Positions 6,201-8,507 of a DNA stretch of 8,507 nt are shown one piece after another. The translations under genes were made by a program, and so were the position numbers. This stretch comes from JACTUA01 sp035506435 (lineage in GTDB: Archaea; Halobacteriota; Methanomicrobia; Methanomicrobiales; JACTUA01): positions 1-8,507 of the forward strand of contig DATJPK010000003.1 in assembly GCA_035506435.1 (NCBI GenBank), given 5' to 3'. Below the pieces are notes generated by a model. It searched no databases. It saw only the letters and a list, made by a program, of their open reading frames with translations, and was not told the DNA's origin. Every line of letters begins with the position of its first letter. The first letter of the stretch is position 1.

Positions 6201-6784
6201 ACAGTGGCGGCCAGCTGTACACGATGGAGGGGATCGCGGCAGGGCTCATCATGCTCATCACCGCGTACCTTGTCCTCGGGTCGACCTCGGTCTATACGCC
6301 GGGGGACACCCACCTCACCGACATGCAGCTCGAGCAGGTGGGGAGCGACATCCTCCGGGTGATGAACACCCCGATGACGCTGAACAACTCCCAGGCCGAC
6401 TACCGGTCGAACCGGACTGACCTCGAGCTCATCGTGAACACCTCGGATTCGGAGCGCCAGTTCACGAATATCTTCCTCAACCAGTACCTCTACAACAGCA
6501 AGGTGCTTGCAAAGGAGACGATGACCGGGAACATAGGGATCCAGATCAATGCCACGGTGTGGTACCGCCGGTACGATGGCTCCCTCTTCAACTACACCCT
6601 CGCGACATCCCCATCCACCCTGGGGACCTACACGGGGAGGGAGCCCGGGGTGCGGGTGACCCGCTGGGTCCATACCGACTACCGGCCCCACCAGCCGGCC
6701 TCCCTCATGGCCTCGGAGTGGTCGACCCGGATGAGGTCTGAGCCCCAGGAGCTCCTCGTGGAGGTGGTCATGTGGAAGGTCTGA
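6194..6784 (+). CDS. Pilin-like protein (DUF7288-like N-terminus)
   Basis: A 196-residue protein beginning MVNSGGQLYTMEG, with a hydrophobic helix at about 12-31. Gly6-Gln7 is the likely prepilin peptidase site, and Glu12 at +6 precedes the helix as acidic residues do in pilins. The pattern GQ-x-x-T-x-EG then a hydrophobic helix and a short VYTPGDTHL segment closely recalls a haloarchaeal pilin-like family I know as DUF7288 (typically GQAHTLEG-type starts); the family number needs checking. The extracellular domain (about 35-196) has five sequons (NNS, NRT, NTS, NAT, NYT), a Tyr-rich strand region (TVWYRRYDGSLFNYTL, 120-135) and no cysteine. The C-terminus VEVVMWKV is shaped by the next gene's ribosome binding site. 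It overlaps the upstream gene by 7 nt and the downstream gene by 13 nt. Confidence 0.82.
   Translation: MVNSGGQLYTMEGIAAGLIMLITAYLVLGSTSVYTPGDTHLTDMQLEQVGSDILRVMNTPMTLNNSQADYRSNRTDLELIVNTSDSERQFTNIFLNQYLYNSKVLAKETMTGNIGIQINATVWYRRYDGSLFNYTLATSPSTLGTYTGREPGVRVTRWVHTDYRPHQPASLMASEWSTRMRSEPQELLVEVVMWKV
6760..6766 (+). promoter_or_regulatory. Strong Shine-Dalgarno sequence for the GTG start at 6772
   Basis: GGAGGTG lies 5 nt before the GTG at 6772. The nearby ATG at 6770 is in the upstream gene's frame, which ends at 6784. Spacing and strength are identical to the site at 6182-6188, which favours the GTG start. Confidence 0.75.
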
Positions 6785-7170
6785 ACCGGGAAGGGCAGTG
6801 GATCGTGATGATGGGCTTCCTCGTCTCGCTCGGGATCTTCTTCCTCGCCGTGGTCATCAGCCAGTCGACGCTCGTCGGGCAGACCACCGCCGAGGGGGTG
6901 CTCGAGTTCCCGAAGAATGACATCCAGGACCTGAGGCATGAGATCCTGGTCGTCGAGAAGTTCGAGCGGGACCGGAACCCGCCGACGAGTGTCATGAAGA
7001 ACCTCTCCGACGATTTCGCGACGATCGCCCTCTACCGGAAGAGCGCCGAGGTCTGGTACAACTACTCGGCCTATGACTGCCACAACGGGAAACGCGCGGT
7101 GAACATCCATTACAACAACGGAGTGACGGTGTACAATGAGACCACCCAGGTCTATTATGTCCCGTGCTGA
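6772..7170 (+). CDS. Small pilin-like protein with a C-terminal cysteine pair
   Basis: A 132-residue protein starting at GTG 6772. The N-terminus MEGLNREG is followed by Gln9 and a hydrophobic helix at about 10-30; Gly8-Gln9 fits a prepilin peptidase site, though no acidic residue is present at +5. The domain after the helix contains a charged helical stretch (about 48-68) and then Tyr-rich strands (about 88-131). It has three sequons (NLS, NYS, NET). Cys103 and the very last residue Cys132 are its only cysteines, and the other four pilin-like proteins in the operon have none. A disulfide tying down the C-terminus, like the D-loop of classical type IV pilins, is possible. The general look is of haloarchaeal small single-helix pilin-like proteins. 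It overlaps the next gene by 14 nt. Confidence 0.78.
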   Translation: MEGLNREGQWIVMMGFLVSLGIFFLAVVISQSTLVGQTTAEGVLEFPKNDIQDLRHEILVVEKFERDRNPPTSVMKNLSDDFATIALYRKSAEVWYNYSAYDCHNGKRAVNIHYNNGVTVYNETTQVYYVPC

Positions 7171-7600
7171 GCGGCCCGACCGGACCGAGGGCGTCACGAG
7201 CCTCGTGGAGTACATCTCCATCACGGGCATCCTCCTCCTGCTCCTCGTCGTAGTGCTCTTTGCGGTGAATGCCGTCTTCATGCAGGGCCCGGCGAACACG
7301 CTCAGCTACTATGCCTTTACCGATATCGGGAACGGGATGAGCGTCCGGATCGTCGACCTGTACGTCCTCGCCCCGGCCGACGGCAACATCACGACGAAGT
7401 TCGACCTCCCGGACGACGTCGCGGGGCAGGACTACTTCGTCCGGGCCGACGCGGGTGGCGTGGACCAGGTGATCGTCGTCGAACGGGGGGACGTGAGCGC
7501 AAGGATCAATATCGCCGGCATCGGGGCGACGAAGGGCGTGACCGGCAATACGACGAGCACCGGCTGGAACGTCATCACCTACAACTCGGGAGGGTTCTAG
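7157..7600 (+). CDS. Pilin-like protein, beta-domain type
   Basis: A 147-residue protein from the ATG at 7157. An in-frame ATG at 7136 would add MRPPRSI. AGGT at 7148-7151, 5 nt upstream, and the compact basic n-region favour 7157, but GGAGTGA (7120-7126) leaves 7136 possible. The N-terminus MSRAERPDRTEG is followed by VTSLVEY and a very hydrophobic helix (about 20-40), with Glu18 at +6 if cleavage follows Gly12. The remaining ~105 residues look like one beta-rich domain: VRIVDLYVLAP, then NITTKFDLPDDVAGQDYFV, then repeated short strands. The pattern LPDxVAGxxYxV recalls small beta domains in other archaeal pilin-like proteins. Two sequons (NIT, NTT), no cysteine. The likely +1 residue is Val, not Gln, a feature shared with the next gene. 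Confidence 0.78.
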   Translation: MSRAERPDRTEGVTSLVEYISITGILLLLLVVVLFAVNAVFMQGPANTLSYYAFTDIGNGMSVRIVDLYVLAPADGNITTKFDLPDDVAGQDYFVRADAGGVDQVIVVERGDVSARINIAGIGATKGVTGNTTSTGWNVITYNSGGF

Positions 7601-7604
7601 CGAT

Positions 7605-7610
7605 GGAGGA
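7605..7610 (+). promoter_or_regulatory. Shine-Dalgarno sequence deciding the start of the last operon gene
   Basis: GGAGGA directly abuts the first in-frame ATG (7611), which leaves no room for initiation there. It sits 6 nt before the in-frame ATG at 7617 and 9 nt before the one at 7620. The start at 7617 is therefore preferred. Confidence 0.7.
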
Positions 7611-7616
7611 ATGCGC

Positions 7617-8447
7617 ATGATGCTTTCAAGGGAAGGAGTGTCGGAGAGCCTCGGGTACCTCATCATATTCGGGCTCGTCCTCACGGGGATCGGGCTGATT
7701 ACCCTCTATGGCTACCCGCTCCTCATGCAACAGGAGAGCTCGGCGAACCTGAGGAACATGGAGCAGACGATGATCGTGCTCCAGAACGATATCAAGTCCC
7801 TCACGTACAAGCTCGCGAACTACAAGGAGACCTCCCTCCGGGTGAGCGGCGGGACGCTCTTCTACGGGAACAATGCGAGCACGCTGCAGAAGTTCCGGAT
7901 ACGGTCGCCGGACGGAAGCGTCCCGACCACAGATTTCTACCCCGGCGAGCTCAGGTATTACTCGCTGTCTGACAACACCGTTATCACCCTCGAGAACGGG
8001 GCGGTGATCATGAAGCCCCTCGCCACGCCCGGGGCGGTGATGCTCGCCGAGCCCCGGTGGTTTATCGACGTTGACCCGACGGGGAGGCGGACCCTCATCA
8101 TCAACTACATCAGCATGGGGAACGTGAGTCTCCTCCTCGAGAACCCGAACCTGAACGTGGATAACATGTCCCAGACCGGAGTCGGGACCGTGAGGATGAA
8201 CCACTACAAGACGTACGTCTGGAGCGGCCCGACACCTCAGGGGGTCCAGATCGAATACTACCCGAACAACCTCGGGACCATCACTCCCGACGGGTACTCC
8301 AAGGCCTGGGTGACCTTCCTGAACGACACGAGCGGCCTGAACATGGACTGGGTGAGCGGGAGCACGAACCCCTACAAGTTCAGGAACATCACTCCCATCA
8401 ACAGCATGGTGATCAAGGAGTACGACATCCTGGTCGAAACCCTCTGA
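7617..8447 (+). CDS. Pilin-like protein (DUF7289-like N-terminus), last gene of the operon
   Basis: A 276-residue protein from the ATG at 7617 (278 if the ATG at 7611 is used). The N-terminus MMLSREG is followed by VSESLGYLIIFGLVLTGIG, a hydrophobic helix at about 12-35. The GVSExLG start recalls haloarchaeal pilin-like proteins of a family I know as DUF7289 (RGVSEVLGF-type starts); this is by memory and should be checked. After the helix comes a long amphipathic segment, NLRNMEQTMIVLQNDIKSL (44-62), a likely continuation of the pilin helix. Strands follow (ETSLRVSGGTLFYG, 71-84) and then an all-beta-looking domain. Five sequons (NAS, NVS, NMS, NDT, NIT), no cysteine. It follows the previous stop by 16 nt and is followed by a T8 terminator, so it closes the transcription unit. 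Confidence 0.8.
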   Translation: MMLSREGVSESLGYLIIFGLVLTGIGLITLYGYPLLMQQESSANLRNMEQTMIVLQNDIKSLTYKLANYKETSLRVSGGTLFYGNNASTLQKFRIRSPDGSVPTTDFYPGELRYYSLSDNTVITLENGAVIMKPLATPGAVMLAEPRWFIDVDPTGRRTLIINYISMGNVSLLLENPNLNVDNMSQTGVGTVRMNHYKTYVWSGPTPQGVQIEYYPNNLGTITPDGYSKAWVTFLNDTSGLNMDWVSGSTNPYKFRNITPINSMVIKEYDILVETL

Positions 8448-8458
8448 TCCCTAACGCA

Positions 8459-8470
8459 TTCCTTTTTTTT
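8459..8470 (+). terminator. Oligo-T transcription terminator of the pilin-like operon
   Basis: TTCC followed by eight T (8463-8470) begins 12 nt past the last stop codon. Oligo-T tracts in the non-template strand terminate archaeal RNA polymerase without needing a hairpin. This is the clearest such tract in the window. Confidence 0.75.
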
Positions 8471-8478
8471 CGCCACCC

Positions 8479-8489
8479 GGCCTTCGGCC
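8479..8489. other. Short GC palindrome after the terminator
   Basis: GGCC-TTC-GGCC forms a 4-bp stem with a 3-nt loop just beyond the T-tract. The surrounding GC-rich bases (8471-8507) show no recognisable start of a gene on either strand in what remains of the window. It may belong to a further intergenic repeat or to a minus-strand neighbour cut off by the edge. Confidence 0.25.
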
Positions 8490-8507
8490 TGTCGGCTCTC
8501 GCCCGGG

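Noticed and set aside
4947..8447. The cluster as an archaellin (archaellum filament) operon
   Set aside because: The N-termini lack the archaellin consensus and no fla/arl genes accompany them; subunit sizes are too diverse for archaellin paralogues.

Overview
The window comes from a GC-rich archaeon, most likely a methanogen of the Methanomicrobia/Methanomicrobiales type. The evidence is an archaeal-type HMG-CoA reductase, an archaeal RimI/Ard1-like N-acetyltransferase, a long-form HisG, TATA-like boxes about 25 bp upstream of starts, an oligo-T terminator, and a cluster of proteins with archaeal class III (pilin-type) signal sequences. The lineage is inferred from protein flavour and base composition; no marker in the window names the species.

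Left part (1-4052), housekeeping. The 3' part of hmgA (mevalonate pathway, archaeal lipid precursors) enters from the left edge; its reading frame is open to base 1, so the true start lies outside. It converges on rimI (minus strand). The gap between them holds a 29-bp palindromic direct repeat, whose first copy forms the last 13 codons of hmgA. Diverging from rimI is a DUF1015-family gene of unknown function, followed by hisG, the first and feedback-controlled enzyme of histidine synthesis. hisG seems to have its own, probably leaderless, promoter inside an 8-bp inverted repeat.

Middle (4053-4335). An AT-rich regulatory region carries two TATA-like elements and a perfect 17-bp palindrome. 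It differs sharply from the GC-rich genes around it.

Right part (4336-8447). Six co-directional genes overlap or nearly touch and look like one operon ending at a T8 terminator. The first encodes a probable lipoprotein with a PepSY-like C-terminus. The next five (about 417, 196, 132, 147 and 276 residues) each have a short polar N-terminus, a Gly before Gln or Val, one hydrophobic helix and an extracellular domain with N-glycosylation sequons. That is the layout of archaeal type IV pilin-like proteins. Several N-termini resemble haloarchaeal pilin-like DUF families (DUF7287, DUF7288 and DUF7289, from memory). No assembly ATPase, membrane platform or prepilin peptidase is in the window, so these would be subunits that rely on machinery elsewhere. 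This cluster is the best candidate here for an under-described system: a multi-subunit, glycosylated pseudopilus or surface filament with an associated lipoprotein.
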